Shown: positions 31,386-40,953, counted from the stretch's first letter. The stretch is DNA of 64,000 nt from Schaalia odontolytica (GCF_024584435.1 NZ_CP102197.1:2170001-2234000), one strand, 5' to 3'. Notes: a model not told the origin generated them from the sequence alone. Program-made: numbers and translations.

Positions 31386-34060
31386 CCACCAGCGTTGATA
31401 CCAAGCCGCGCGCGCAGAGGGTCGACTCGCAGGCCGAGACCGCACCGGCGACGCCCGTCGCGACCCGCGCGCGCGCGGACGCAGCTCCTTCCGCCTCCGC
31501 CCGCCCCCGCGCCAACGACCGTCCCCCCGCCGGCTCGCAGGGGCCTCGCCACAAGACGACGCGTTCGCGCCTGCTGACCATCACGCAGCGTTTCGCGACG
31601 TACCGGTCGAAGCTGCCGATCTGGTCCCTCCTGGTTCTCGCCCTCCTCTTCGCCGGGCCCATCGCGGCCTTCGAACCCGTCTTTGGCGGGGGAGTCGGGG
31701 CCATCGCCGCCGGAGCCGGCGTGGCCTGCGGCCTGGCGATTGCCGCGGCCTCGACCCACTGGCGGTGGGATGCGCTCACGACCGTGTTGAGTGTCGCGGT
31801 GACCTACTTCCTGGGCGGCAGCGCGGCCGCGCTGCGCTCCGAGGCGCTGTTTGGCTTCCTGCCCACGGGGCAGACCCTGCAGGTCATGGTGCTCGGGTCC
31901 TTCCGCGCGTGGAAGGATCTACTGACGCTGACGCCCCCGGTGTCGGTCTACTCCGGCCCGGCCCTCGTGCCGTGGATGAGCGGCCTCATCCTGGCGCTTC
32001 TGGCCGGCCTGATCACTGCGCGCGCCGGACGCGCCGTCCTGGGATCCATCCCCGTCGTCGTGATGGCGGTCATCGCCGTGTTCTTCGGGCTGACGCACTA
32101 TCCTCTTCCGCTCGCGCCCGTCCTCGCCTGGTGGGCGCTGCTGGTCGCCTGGTGGGCGAGCGCCGCCCAGTACCAGAGAATCACCCTGGGCCAGGATGTG
32201 CTGGTGGGACGAAAGAGCTCGCCCGGCGGCGAGGCCACGGTCGGGCGTCGTTCTCGCTCGACGGTCTACGTGGGAAGGCGGGCGGTTGGCGCCATCCTCG
32301 TCCTCGCGGTTTCCGTCGCCGTGGCGATGCCGGCCGCGGCGTTCCTGGGCTCCCCTCGCGGACGCATCGTTGGCCGCGACCTGATTCACCCGCCCCTTGA
32401 CGTCCAGGCCTACCCCTCCCCGATGTCCTCCTTCCGCCACTACACGACGGACCTGAAGGACGAGACGCTGCTGACCGTGTCGGACCTGCCCGAGAACCAG
32501 CGCGTGCGAATCGCAGCGATGGACGTGTACGACGGCACGACCTTCGGCATGTCCCAGAAGCGAGGCGACGGGCACACGGGGTACATCCAGGTCCAGACGA
32601 CCATCCCCGGACGCTCCCAGGGCGCCTCCGTGGTCACGCTGACGACCACGGGGCTGTCGGGCCCGTGGGTTCCCGTCCTGGGAACACCCTCGCAGATCGC
32701 CTTCACGGGGGCGCAGTCCTCCGAGCAAAAGAACGGCCTCCACGTCGATACGTGGGCGAACGCGGCGCTGACGACCGGTCCCGCGGGCTCCATGAGCTAT
32801 AACGTGACCACCGATTTTGTCGCGCCCGTGCGCGACGAGGAGCTGGCCAACCTCGTGGCGCTGTCCTCCACCTCGGAGGACAAGAACGTTCCCGACGGCG
32901 TCGCGGAAAAGGCCGCGGAGCTCACGCAGAACGCCTCGACCCCGCTCGCGGCGGCGCGCGCCATCGAACACTACCTGGCCACGAACGGCTACTACCTCAA
33001 CGAGAACACGCGCTTCTCGCGGCCGGGCGTGCGCACCGATCGGCTGGAGCGCATGCTGACCTCCGACGAGAATCTGATCGGCGACGACCAGCAGTACACC
33101 GCGCTCATGGCTCTCATGCTGCACCAGTTGGGGATCAACGCGCGCGTCGTCATGGGAGCCTACCCCGAGGGCGGCTCCCAGGGGGGCGCCGCGACCCTGC
33201 GTGGATCCGACATTCGCGCGTGGGTTGAGGTCGAGTTCTCGGGCGGCGTCTGGGGCGTGTTCGACCCGACTCCGCCGCGCGACCACGTGCCGCAGACCCA
33301 GGTTCCCAAGCCTCGGTCCGTCCCTCGCCCGCAGGTCCTGCAGCCGCCGGAGCCCCCCGAGCCCCCGGCCGAGATGCCTCCGCCCACGCGTGACCAGAAC
33401 GCCGACCCGCTCAAGCCACCCGAGGCGGGCCTGCCCTGGGGCATCATCGCCGGAGTGTCGGGCGCCATCCTCCTCCTCGCGCTGCCGCCCCTGGCGATCC
33501 TGGCGTTCAAGGCGGGTCGGCGCAGGCGTCGCCGCAGGGCGGCGGCCGGTGATGCGCTGGTGGGCTCGTGGGACGAGGTCGTGGACCTGGCCGCCGACTC
33601 TGGCCTGCGCATCGAGCTGGGACGCACTCGCCAGGAGACCGCGTGGGCACTGTCCTCCCAGTGGCAGCTGGGGGAGGACCCGGGCGACCCCTTCGCCCTG
33701 GTGACGGGTGAGATGCGCAGCGGCGAGGACGGGTCGACCTCGTCCTCCGACCGCGGCGACGCCGGTGGCAGGGGACGCTACGTGATTGACGGGTGGAGCC
33801 GCTTCGGCGGCGACGTTCCTTCTCCCGTTGTGATCGCTCGCTTCGCCGACGTCGCGAACTTTGCCTCCAACGGTGCCTCCCGCGACCGCGCGCGCGCCGC
33901 GTGGGCCCAGGTGGGACAGCTGCGAGACCAGGTGTCCAAGCGTGCGGGCTTCTTTGCGCGCGTGCGCCGGGCGCTGTCCCTGCGGAGCCTGCGTATGCGC
34001 CGCAAGCTGCGTCTGAGCGCCCTGATCGAGCGCACGATGCGAGAGGAGATCGAGCGGTGA
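31382..34060 (+). CDS. Transglutaminase-like membrane protein lacking the catalytic Cys and His
   Basis: 892 residues, ATG at 31382. An Arg/Ala/Pro-rich tail (1-70) precedes about six transmembrane helices (about 75-330). An extracytoplasmic domain with a transglutaminase core follows at about 500-640, then a Pro-rich linker (PRPQVLQPPEPPEPP), a last helix at about 685-710 and a cytoplasmic tail. In the core, the position of the catalytic Cys in the usual GDCxxY motif is GDDQQY (Asp569). The usual DxHAW is DIRAW (Arg612, with Trp614 kept). The FDPTP segment with the third residue is present. By comparison with active enzymes, two of three triad residues are replaced, so a non-catalytic binding role is likely. 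It overlaps the kinase by four bases. Confidence 0.9.
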   Translation: MTTSVDTKPRAQRVDSQAETAPATPVATRARADAAPSASARPRANDRPPAGSQGPRHKTTRSRLLTITQRFATYRSKLPIWSLLVLALLFAGPIAAFEPVFGGGVGAIAAGAGVACGLAIAAASTHWRWDALTTVLSVAVTYFLGGSAAALRSEALFGFLPTGQTLQVMVLGSFRAWKDLLTLTPPVSVYSGPALVPWMSGLILALLAGLITARAGRAVLGSIPVVVMAVIAVFFGLTHYPLPLAPVLAWWALLVAWWASAAQYQRITLGQDVLVGRKSSPGGEATVGRRSRSTVYVGRRAVGAILVLAVSVAVAMPAAAFLGSPRGRIVGRDLIHPPLDVQAYPSPMSSFRHYTTDLKDETLLTVSDLPENQRVRIAAMDVYDGTTFGMSQKRGDGHTGYIQVQTTIPGRSQGASVVTLTTTGLSGPWVPVLGTPSQIAFTGAQSSEQKNGLHVDTWANAALTTGPAGSMSYNVTTDFVAPVRDEELANLVALSSTSEDKNVPDGVAEKAAELTQNASTPLAAARAIEHYLATNGYYLNENTRFSRPGVRTDRLERMLTSDENLIGDDQQYTALMALMLHQLGINARVVMGAYPEGGSQGGAATLRGSDIRAWVEVEFSGGVWGVFDPTPPRDHVPQTQVPKPRSVPRPQVLQPPEPPEPPAEMPPPTRDQNADPLKPPEAGLPWGIIAGVSGAILLLALPPLAILAFKAGRRRRRRRAAAGDALVGSWDEVVDLAADSGLRIELGRTRQETAWALSSQWQLGEDPGDPFALVTGEMRSGEDGSTSSSDRGDAGGRGRYVIDGWSRFGGDVPSPVVIARFADVANFASNGASRDRARAAWAQVGQLRDQVSKRAGFFARVRRALSLRSLRMRRKLRLSALIERTMREEIER

Positions 34061-35595
34061 GTCCAGCCGTCGCAGGCATGAGGGGGCCGGAGATTCCGGG
34101 ATTTAGGTGGGTTCGTCCCCTGGGGCAAGGCGGTTTCGCCGACGTGTTCCTCTACCGTCAGGAGCTGCCGAGCCGGGACGTGGCCATCAAGGTGGTGCGC
34201 GCCCAGGGGGATGAACGGGGCACGAAGGAGCTGCATCGCGAAGCCGACGCCATGACGCTCCTGTCGGGTCACCCCTCCGTCGTGGAGTTGCACGGCGTGG
34301 GAACGACGGCAGACGGGCGGGCATACCTCGTCATGGAGTACTGCCCGGTTGCCGACCTCCTCACGCAGGTTCGTGCGCGGCCCATGTCGCTCGAGGACGC
34401 CCTGGACACGATGATCAAGATCTGCGGCGTCGTCGAGACCTTCCACTGGCAGGGCTACGTGCACCGCGACATCAAGCCCTCGAACATCATGCTGGACGCC
34501 TACGGCAAGCCTGTCCTGGCCGACTTTGGGGTCGCGTCGAAGGTGGGAGCGCTGGAGGTCGGTGCTTTCGACGGCTTTTCGGTCCTGTGGGCGCCCCCGG
34601 AGCAGCAGGACGTGAACTCGCCCGCCTCCCCCCTGCAGGACGTGTGGGCCCTGGCATCGACGACGTGGACCTTCGTGACCGGGCGCAGCCCCTTCGAGGA
34701 TCCGATCGGAGACAACTCGGCGGCATCGATCGCCAACCGCGTCCAGCGGGGGCGCGTGCGCGGCCTGGGACGGGCGGATGCCCCCTGCGAGTTGGAGCGC
34801 GTGTTGCGGGCGGCGATGGCGGTGGACCCGGCGGAGCGCACACAGTCGGCGAAGGAGTTCGGCGAAGGGCTTCAACGGGTTCAACAGGAGCTCGGCTACC
34901 CGCGCACGGAGATGGAGATCAAGGAGAAGCGATCGAAGAAGGTCCAGGCTCCTGCGGTCGGCACCGACGACAAGACCCGCCTGCGCGCGGCCCCCGTGAT
35001 TGACCCCGAAGCGACGCACATGCGCCCCTCTCCCTACTCCTTCGAGGGGGGAAGCGGCTCCGGCGGCGTCGAGGCGGTCGCCGACTCGTGGAAGAGCGAC
35101 CGGGACGGCGACATCGACGAGGTCTCTGCTCGCCGCAAGGTTGAGGAGACGGCGGCGCCCGCCAAGGGCCTGACCCCCGTGACGGGGATGATCCTCGTGC
35201 TGTTGGCCGCGATCATCGCCGCCGGCTTGGCTGTGGCGATGCTGCGCGGTCAGGGGTCTTTCACGCGCATCACGCCGGCACCCGAGACGAGCACGGCGTC
35301 GGCCACGCCGGGTGACGCGGTGGGGGTTGCCCCGCCCCAGGTCACCGATTTGACGGGGAGTTACGCGGGCGGGCTGGTGGAGTGGACGTGGACCGCGCCT
35401 GCGGGTGCCACCGACTCCGAGACGGCCTACGCGTACGAGGCCTCGGGCGCGGGAGGAACCTCCCGCGGGCGCGTCAAGGAGACGACCGTTCGCGTCGACG
35501 GCGCCAGCGGAGACAACTGCGTGGAGATCACGACGGTCGCCCGCTCGTCGGGGCGCATGTCCGATCCGGTCCGCGCCTGCATCACGGTCCCGTGA
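34057..35595 (+). CDS. Transmembrane serine/threonine protein kinase with an outer fn3-like domain
   Basis: 512 residues from the GTG at 34057, inside the end of the previous gene (GTGA overlap) and behind GAGGAG. The kinase domain has the G-loop GQGGFADV (23-30), the ATP lysine K45 (VAIKVV), catalytic HRDIKPSN (136-143, D138), and DFG at 156-158, followed by APPEQQ. A juxtamembrane stretch (about 280-375) contains Glu/Lys-rich and Ser/Gly-rich parts. One transmembrane helix lies at about 378-398. The outer part (about 430-512) is a single fibronectin-like domain (VTDLTGSYAGGLVEWTWTAP) rather than the PASTA repeats of PknB. It probably phosphorylates the FHA protein and is reversed by the PP2C gene downstream; this is inferred from order. 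Confidence 0.9.
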   Translation: MSPAVAGMRGPEIPGFRWVRPLGQGGFADVFLYRQELPSRDVAIKVVRAQGDERGTKELHREADAMTLLSGHPSVVELHGVGTTADGRAYLVMEYCPVADLLTQVRARPMSLEDALDTMIKICGVVETFHWQGYVHRDIKPSNIMLDAYGKPVLADFGVASKVGALEVGAFDGFSVLWAPPEQQDVNSPASPLQDVWALASTTWTFVTGRSPFEDPIGDNSAASIANRVQRGRVRGLGRADAPCELERVLRAAMAVDPAERTQSAKEFGEGLQRVQQELGYPRTEMEIKEKRSKKVQAPAVGTDDKTRLRAAPVIDPEATHMRPSPYSFEGGSGSGGVEAVADSWKSDRDGDIDEVSARRKVEETAAPAKGLTPVTGMILVLLAAIIAAGLAVAMLRGQGSFTRITPAPETSTASATPGDAVGVAPPQVTDLTGSYAGGLVEWTWTAPAGATDSETAYAYEASGAGGTSRGRVKETTVRVDGASGDNCVEITTVARSSGRMSDPVRACITVP

Positions 35596-35671
35596 GGATG
35601 CTCATGACGCCGCCTACGTTTTGTTGTCTTTCGCGCTTTTCGGATGCTGCGGGCCTCACGCGCCCCGTGTG

Positions 35672-35677
35672 TAGAAT
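35672..35677 (+). promoter_or_regulatory. Candidate -10 element before the PP2C gene
   Basis: TAGAAT matches five of six bases of the TATAAT consensus in the 137-bp gap after the kinase gene. No good -35 is present at the right distance. It could give the phosphatase/FHA pair its own promoter. Confidence 0.35.
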
Positions 35678-35732
35678 GGTGGACGTAATGCGTCACGCTG
35701 CGCGAGTTGCGCAGCGGGAAAGATGAAGGCAG

Positions 35733-36605
35733 ATGGCTCTCGATGAACATGCGGAGCGCCCCGCGGTTCGATGGGGTGCCTCGACCGACATTGGCCCGGT
35801 CCGAGCAGAAAACGAGGACTCGTGGCTGGCTGTCCCACCCGTCTTTGCGGTCGCCGACGGCATGGGCGGGCACCTGGGCGGGGCCCAGGCCTCGTCGACG
35901 GCGGTCCTGATCCTGCAGGAGTACCTCAGCCCGGGCAGGCTCGGGGATCGGCCGGTGGATCTGGTGGATCTGTCCGTTGCGATCGACTCCGCGGCCACCG
36001 CGGTGGCCTCGTTGGCTCCCGCCGACAATCCGATGAGCGCGCCGGGCACGACGCTGTCGGGCCTCATGGTGCTGCACACCGCCGAGGGCCCCTACTGGCT
36101 GTCCTTCAACGTGGGGGACTCGCGCGCCTACGTCGTGGGTGGAGGCGGGGTCCGTCAGCTCACGCATGACCACTCGGCGCTGCAGGAGGCCCGCGACCTC
36201 GCGGCGACCTCCGGGGCGCCCAGGGTGATCCCGCCGGCGAATGTCGTGACGAAGGCGCTGGGAGCCGGGCAGTCGGGTGGCGTGAAGGCTGACTACACGA
36301 TCATGCCGTTGGAAGAGGGCGATCGGGCGGTGATTTGCACGGATGGCGTGCACGGGGTCCTGTCGGATTCGCAGATGTGCGCCCTGGTTGCCGCCGGGAA
36401 CGGGCCGCAGGGTGATGCCGATGCGCTCGTCCGGGCTGCCCTCGAGGGGGGAACGCGTGACAATGCCACTGCCGTTGTGGTTTACGCAGGAACCGAATCG
36501 CGAGTAACATTGCCTTCGAATGTCATGAGTCGCATGATTCAACCAGTACGTCCGGCGTCGATCGAGACAGCTCGCCGGATTCCTCGAAGAAAAGGCAGTA
36601 ACTGA
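35733..36605 (+). CDS. PP2C-type serine/threonine phosphatase
   Basis: 290 residues, ATG at 35733 after GAAGG. Metal-dependent phosphatase that removes phosphate from Ser/Thr residues. The family's metal and phosphate residues are in place: RAENEDSW, FAVADGMGGH, LSFNVGDSRAYVV, LTHDHSALQEA, ICTDGVHGVLSD and GTRDNATAVVV. The length fits the bacterial stand-alone PP2C domain, with no membrane anchor, so it acts on the cytoplasmic side. Its stop overlaps the FHA gene start by one base. It follows the kinase gene as in PknB/PstP loci and is the likely antagonist. Confidence 0.94.
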   Translation: MALDEHAERPAVRWGASTDIGPVRAENEDSWLAVPPVFAVADGMGGHLGGAQASSTAVLILQEYLSPGRLGDRPVDLVDLSVAIDSAATAVASLAPADNPMSAPGTTLSGLMVLHTAEGPYWLSFNVGDSRAYVVGGGGVRQLTHDHSALQEARDLAATSGAPRVIPPANVVTKALGAGQSGGVKADYTIMPLEEGDRAVICTDGVHGVLSDSQMCALVAAGNGPQGDADALVRAALEGGTRDNATAVVVYAGTESRVTLPSNVMSRMIQPVRPASIETARRIPRRKGSN

Positions 36606-37939
36606 TGCTTCAGATTGGACGCTTCCTGTGTCGCGGACAGGGCGCGATGCTCGTCACCGGCCCGCTCGGTGCAGCGTTGGTTCCGCTGAGTTTCGCTGAT
36701 TCCGCGGCAGACGTCGTGTGGGGGCGCGCGGATACGCAGGCGTGGCTAGCGCACGTGCAGGCCGAGCAGGGGGACGCCCTGCTCCTGGACTGCGCCGGCG
36801 AGCAGCCCTACCTGACCGTTCTGGGCAACATTCAGCTGCGCATGCGCGCCGCCGGCCAGATCACGGAACAGGTGTGGACCGACCCGATCTGGGCGTGGCC
36901 CTTCAACCCAGGCGAGTGGCAGACCTTCGAGGCCACCATCATTGAGGGCGACGAGGTCACGTGGATGGTGCCCGCCGCCGACCGCGTTGAGGCTGCCGAG
37001 ATTCGCATTGGTCGCGCGCTCGATGAGGTGGAGGCGATGTCCTCGCTGCCCGTCGACACGATGGGTTTCCTCATCAATCCCGACATCTCCACCCACGAGC
37101 GCCGGGCACTGCGGGAGGCTCGCGAGGAGCTTCCCGAGCCGACCCTGCGCACCGCCTCCGTCGATCTCGAGGCCCTTGAGGCGCAGTTCCTGGCCGCAAC
37201 CAACAAGGCGCCGGTGTTCCTGTCCTCCTCGAGGGCATCGTCGGCCGACGAAGGCGAGGCCGGTGCGGATGCTACCGATGCCCGGGAGTCGGCCGCCGAT
37301 CGCGCCGAGGACAAACCCGTGAAGTCGGCCGAGCAGCCCTCCGGGGAACTCTACGTTGTCGCTGCCACGGAGGAGCCCCCGATCGACACGGCAGCCTCCT
37401 CCGATCGAGTCGAGGACTCGGAGGCCAGCGAGGAACCGACCCCGGGGTCCGCCCCGGAGCCGACCCCCGAACCGGCTGCGGAGTCTCCGACCGTTCCCGA
37501 GGCGATGAGCGCCGTGGGACTGGCCGGCCTGAACGCCGAGACGGACACCGAGGCCACGATCTTGCGCCTGGCCCCCGTCAACTCCGGCCCCGCCGCACCC
37601 GTCGCCTTCCTGATCCACGGCGGAACGGTGCCCGTGGAGGTCTCGCGTGACGTGGTCATCGGTCGAGACCCCGATGCCTCTGCCCTCACCGGTCGTCCTC
37701 CCGCCACCGTCCTGCGTGTGCCCAGCCCCGCGACGGAGATTTCTCGCTCGCACTGCGCCGTCATGATGACCGCTCCCGGCTCGTGGGCGCTCATGGACCT
37801 CGGCAGCGCCAACGGAACGGTCCTGCGTCACGCGGACGGTTCCTTCCAGGACGTGACCCCCATGGTCACCTTGGCGCTCAACGACGGCGACCTGATTGAC
37901 GTCGGCGAGGGGACCACCATCGAGTTCCGCGTGCGCTGA
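36605..37939 (+). CDS. FHA domain protein
   Basis: 444 residues, ATG at 36605 overlapping the phosphatase stop. Residues 1-190 form an unrecognised globular domain, followed by an Ala/Glu/Pro-rich acidic linker (about 200-310). The C-terminal FHA domain (about 340-444) has the phosphothreonine-binding blocks: VIGRDPD, SPATEISRSHCAVMM and LGSANGTVL. FHA domains read phosphothreonine, so this is a plausible output of the kinase upstream. It ends the cluster, immediately before a strong terminator. Confidence 0.9.
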   Translation: MLQIGRFLCRGQGAMLVTGPLGAALVPLSFADSAADVVWGRADTQAWLAHVQAEQGDALLLDCAGEQPYLTVLGNIQLRMRAAGQITEQVWTDPIWAWPFNPGEWQTFEATIIEGDEVTWMVPAADRVEAAEIRIGRALDEVEAMSSLPVDTMGFLINPDISTHERRALREAREELPEPTLRTASVDLEALEAQFLAATNKAPVFLSSSRASSADEGEAGADATDARESAADRAEDKPVKSAEQPSGELYVVAATEEPPIDTAASSDRVEDSEASEEPTPGSAPEPTPEPAAESPTVPEAMSAVGLAGLNAETDTEATILRLAPVNSGPAAPVAFLIHGGTVPVEVSRDVVIGRDPDASALTGRPPATVLRVPSPATEISRSHCAVMMTAPGSWALMDLGSANGTVLRHADGSFQDVTPMVTLALNDGDLIDVGEGTTIEFRVR

Positions 37940-37957
37940 CAAGTCGGTGACGCTTCG

Positions 37958-37991
37958 CGCGTGGGGCGGGTCTTGTGGCTCGCCCCACGCG
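37958..37991 (+). terminator. Rho-independent terminator after the kinase/phosphatase cluster
   Basis: CGCGTGGGGCG (37958-37968) and CGCCCCACGCG (37981-37991) form a perfect 11-bp stem with a 12-base loop, followed by TTTCTTTCT. It is the clearest terminator in the window. Confidence 0.85.
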
Positions 37992-38070
37992 TTTCTTTCT
38001 GCCCCGACTCGTTCGGCGGGCGCACCCTAGGACGCCTTGTCAAGACAATGGGGCGTCGTCGCGCCATCAG

Positions 38071-38100
38071 GTGACCTAGGTCCCTAGAGCAGTGTATTCT
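38071..38100 (+). promoter_or_regulatory. Candidate sigma70-type promoter of ppdK
   Basis: GTGACC (38071-38076, four of six to TTGACA) and TATTCT (38095-38100, four of six to TATAAT) are 18 bases apart, 63 bases before the start codon. The spacer contains the perfect palindrome GACCTAGGTC (38073-38082), a possible operator. Confidence 0.45.
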
Positions 38101-38162
38101 TGCCTGTGGTAGCGACCCGCGCGCGGGTCGGTCATCGCAAAACAAGGAAGTTGAGGACCACG

Positions 38163-40880
38163 ATGGTCAAGTATGTGTACGACTTCTCCGAGGGTGACAA
38201 GTCCATGAAGGACCTGCTCGGAGGCAAGGGAGCGAACCTCGCAGAGATGACGAAGCTCGGTCTGCCCGTTCCCCCCGGGTTCACGATCACCACCGAGGCA
38301 TGCCGCGCATATCTCAAAGAGTCGACGGTTCCCGAGTCGCTGGCCACCGAGGTCACCACCGCGCTGCGCGGCGTCGAAGACCAGATGGGTCGCCAGCTGG
38401 GCGATCCTTCCGACCCGCTCCTAGTCTCCGTGCGAAGCGGCGCGAAGTTCTCCATGCCCGGCATGATGGAAACCGTTTTGAACATCGGGCTCAACGATGA
38501 GTCCGTTCGCGGCCTCGCCGCCGTTAGCGGTAACGAACGCTTCGCGTGGGACTCCTACCGCCGCCTCATCCAGATGTTCGGCAAGACCGTCCTCGACATC
38601 GACGGCGACCTCTTCTCCGACGCCCTCGACGCCCTCAAGGCCGAGCGCGGCGTCGTCGGCGACACCGACCTGAGTGCCGAGGACCTCAAGGGCCTCGTCG
38701 ACACCTTCAAGGGCATCGTCAAGGAACAGACCGGCAGCGACTTCCCGCAGGACCCCCGCACCCAGATGGACATGGGCATCGAGGCCGTGTTCCGTTCCTG
38801 GAACACCGAGCGCGCTCGCATCTACCGTCGCCGTGAGCGCATCCCCCACGACCTGGGCACCGCAGTCAACATCTGCACCATGGTGTTCGGCAACATGGGC
38901 GAGAACTCCGGCACCGGCGTCTGCTTCACCCGCGACCCCTCCTCCGGCCACTCCGGCGTCTACGGCGACTACCTGGAGAACGCGCAGGGCGAGGACGTCG
39001 TCGCCGGCATCCGCAACACCCTGCCGCTGTCGGCCCTGAAGGAGATCAACAGGCCCGTCTACGACGAGCTGCGCTCCATCATGCGCAAGCTCGAGACCCA
39101 CTACCGCGACATGTGCGACATCGAGTTCACGGTCGAGCGCGGCAAGCTGTGGATGCTCCAGACTCGCGTCGGCAAGCGCACCGCCGCCGCCGCGTTCCGT
39201 ATCGCCACCCAGCTCCTGGACGAAAAGCTCATCACCCGCGACGAGGCCCTGGGGCGCGTCACCGGCGACCAGCTCACCCAGCTGATGTTCCCCCAGTTCG
39301 ACGCCAAGGCCGATAAGGAGCTCATCGCTCGCGGGATGGCGGCCTCCCCGGGCGCCGCCGTCGGCAAGATCGCCTTCAACAACGCCCAGGCCGAGGCCGC
39401 CGCCGCGAAGGGGATCAGGACCGTCCTCGTGCGTCGTGAGACCAACCCCGATGACCTGCCCGGCATGGTCGCCGCCGAAGGCGTCCTGACCGCGCGTGGC
39501 GGCAAGACCTCCCATGCCGCCGTCGTCGCCCGCGGCATGGGCAAGACCTGCGTGTGTGGAGCCGAAGCCCTCGTCATCGACGCCACCGCCGGCACCGTCA
39601 CCATCGGCGACATGGTCCTGACCGCCGACGACACGATCGCCATCGACGGCCAGACCGGCGAAATCTTCCGCGGCGAGGTCCCGGTCACCGACTCGCCCGT
39701 CACGACCTACCTCGCCGAGGGGCTTGAGGCCGGTGTCGCCGCGGCCGGCGCGGACCAGGGGACCCGAGAGCTCGTCGAGGCCGTCGACAAGCTCCTCTCC
39801 CACGCCGACAAGGTCCGCCGCCTGAGCGTGCGTGCCAACGCCGACACCCCCCTCGACTCCAAGCGCGCCATCGACTTCGGCGCCGAGGGCATCGGCCTAT
39901 GCCGCACCGAGCACATGTTCCTGGGCGAGCGCCGCCCGCTCGTCGAGCGCGCGATCCTCTCCGCCCCCGAGTCCGAGGAGCGACAGGCCGCCTTCAACGA
40001 GCTGGAGAAGCTGCAGAAGCAGGACTTCCTCGAGATGCTCGAGGTGATGGACGGCAAGGCCATGACCGTGCGCCTCATCGACCCGCCGTTGCACGAGTTC
40101 ATGCCCGCCCTCATCCAGCTGGAGACGAAGGTCGCCGTCGCCAGGGCGACCGGCACGCTCGATCCCGCCGACGAGGCGATGCTCGTCGAGGTCCGTCGCA
40201 TGCACGAAGAGAACCCCATGCTGGGCCTGCGCGGTGTGCGCCTGGGCATCTACCTGCCCGGCCTGTTCGCCCTGCAGATGCGCGCCCTGTGCGAGGCGGC
40301 CGCGCAGCTCGTTGCCCGCGGCCTCGACCCGCGTCCCGAGATCATGGTCCCGCTCGTCGGCTCCGTGCGTGAGCTCCAGCTCGTGCGCGAGGAGGGCGAA
40401 GGCATCATTGCCTCCGTCGCCGCCGCTCGGGGCGTCGACCTGTCGGGCGTGTCGATTGGCGCCATGATCGAGCTGCCGCGCGCCGCCATGACGGCCGAGG
40501 ACCTGGCCGAGGAAGCGGACTTCTTCAGCTTCGGCACCAACGACCTGACCCAGACCGTGTGGGGCTTCTCGCGCGACGACGTCGAGGGCGTGTTCTTCCC
40601 GCAGTACATCGAGGCCGGCATCTTCGGCGTCTCCCCCTTCGAGTCCATCGACGTGCACGGCGTCGGCACCCTGGTCTCCGAGGGCGTGCGCCGCGCCCGC
40701 TCGACCAAGCCGAACATCAAGCTCGGCGTGTGCGGCGAGCACGGTGGTGACCCGGCCTCGATCCACTTCTTCCACGGCGTGGGCCTGGACTACGTGTCCT
40801 GCTCGCCGTTCCGCGTCCCCGTCGCCCGCCTTGAGGCTGGCCGCGCCGCGGTTGAGGACCACGTGGACATGACCGCCTGA
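38163..40880 (+). CDS. ppdK: Pyruvate, phosphate dikinase
   Basis: 905 residues from the ATG at 38163 with GAGG upstream; an earlier in-frame start lacks a site and adds unrelated residues. The enzyme interconverts pyruvate, ATP and phosphate with phosphoenolpyruvate, AMP and pyrophosphate. The N-terminal ATP-grasp domain begins VYDFSEGDKSMKDLLGGKGANLAEMTKLG (family start KYVYDFSEG). The phosphohistidine is H451 in GGKTSHAAVVARGMGK. The C-terminal PEP domain ends with C857 in LGVCGEHGGDP, the catalytic cysteine. Length is typical. A pyrophosphate-linked glycolytic role is common in related host-associated actinobacteria. Confidence 0.97.
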   Translation: MVKYVYDFSEGDKSMKDLLGGKGANLAEMTKLGLPVPPGFTITTEACRAYLKESTVPESLATEVTTALRGVEDQMGRQLGDPSDPLLVSVRSGAKFSMPGMMETVLNIGLNDESVRGLAAVSGNERFAWDSYRRLIQMFGKTVLDIDGDLFSDALDALKAERGVVGDTDLSAEDLKGLVDTFKGIVKEQTGSDFPQDPRTQMDMGIEAVFRSWNTERARIYRRRERIPHDLGTAVNICTMVFGNMGENSGTGVCFTRDPSSGHSGVYGDYLENAQGEDVVAGIRNTLPLSALKEINRPVYDELRSIMRKLETHYRDMCDIEFTVERGKLWMLQTRVGKRTAAAAFRIATQLLDEKLITRDEALGRVTGDQLTQLMFPQFDAKADKELIARGMAASPGAAVGKIAFNNAQAEAAAAKGIRTVLVRRETNPDDLPGMVAAEGVLTARGGKTSHAAVVARGMGKTCVCGAEALVIDATAGTVTIGDMVLTADDTIAIDGQTGEIFRGEVPVTDSPVTTYLAEGLEAGVAAAGADQGTRELVEAVDKLLSHADKVRRLSVRANADTPLDSKRAIDFGAEGIGLCRTEHMFLGERRPLVERAILSAPESEERQAAFNELEKLQKQDFLEMLEVMDGKAMTVRLIDPPLHEFMPALIQLETKVAVARATGTLDPADEAMLVEVRRMHEENPMLGLRGVRLGIYLPGLFALQMRALCEAAAQLVARGLDPRPEIMVPLVGSVRELQLVREEGEGIIASVAAARGVDLSGVSIGAMIELPRAAMTAEDLAEEADFFSFGTNDLTQTVWGFSRDDVEGVFFPQYIEAGIFGVSPFESIDVHGVGTLVSEGVRRARSTKPNIKLGVCGEHGGDPASIHFFHGVGLDYVSCSPFRVPVARLEAGRAAVEDHVDMTA

Positions 40881-40920
40881 TCGGCGGCCGTGTTGTGCCG
40901 AGCGCCGCTGATTGAGCGCG

Positions 40921-40953
40921 ACGAGGCCGTGACCGGTTCGGTCACGGCCTCGT
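40921..40953 (+). terminator. Strong hairpin after ppdK
   Basis: ACGAGGCCGTGACCG (40921-40935) and CGGTCACGGCCTCGT (40939-40953) form a perfect 15-bp stem with the loop GTT, 41 bases after the stop. The following bases are only moderately T-rich. Confidence 0.75.
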
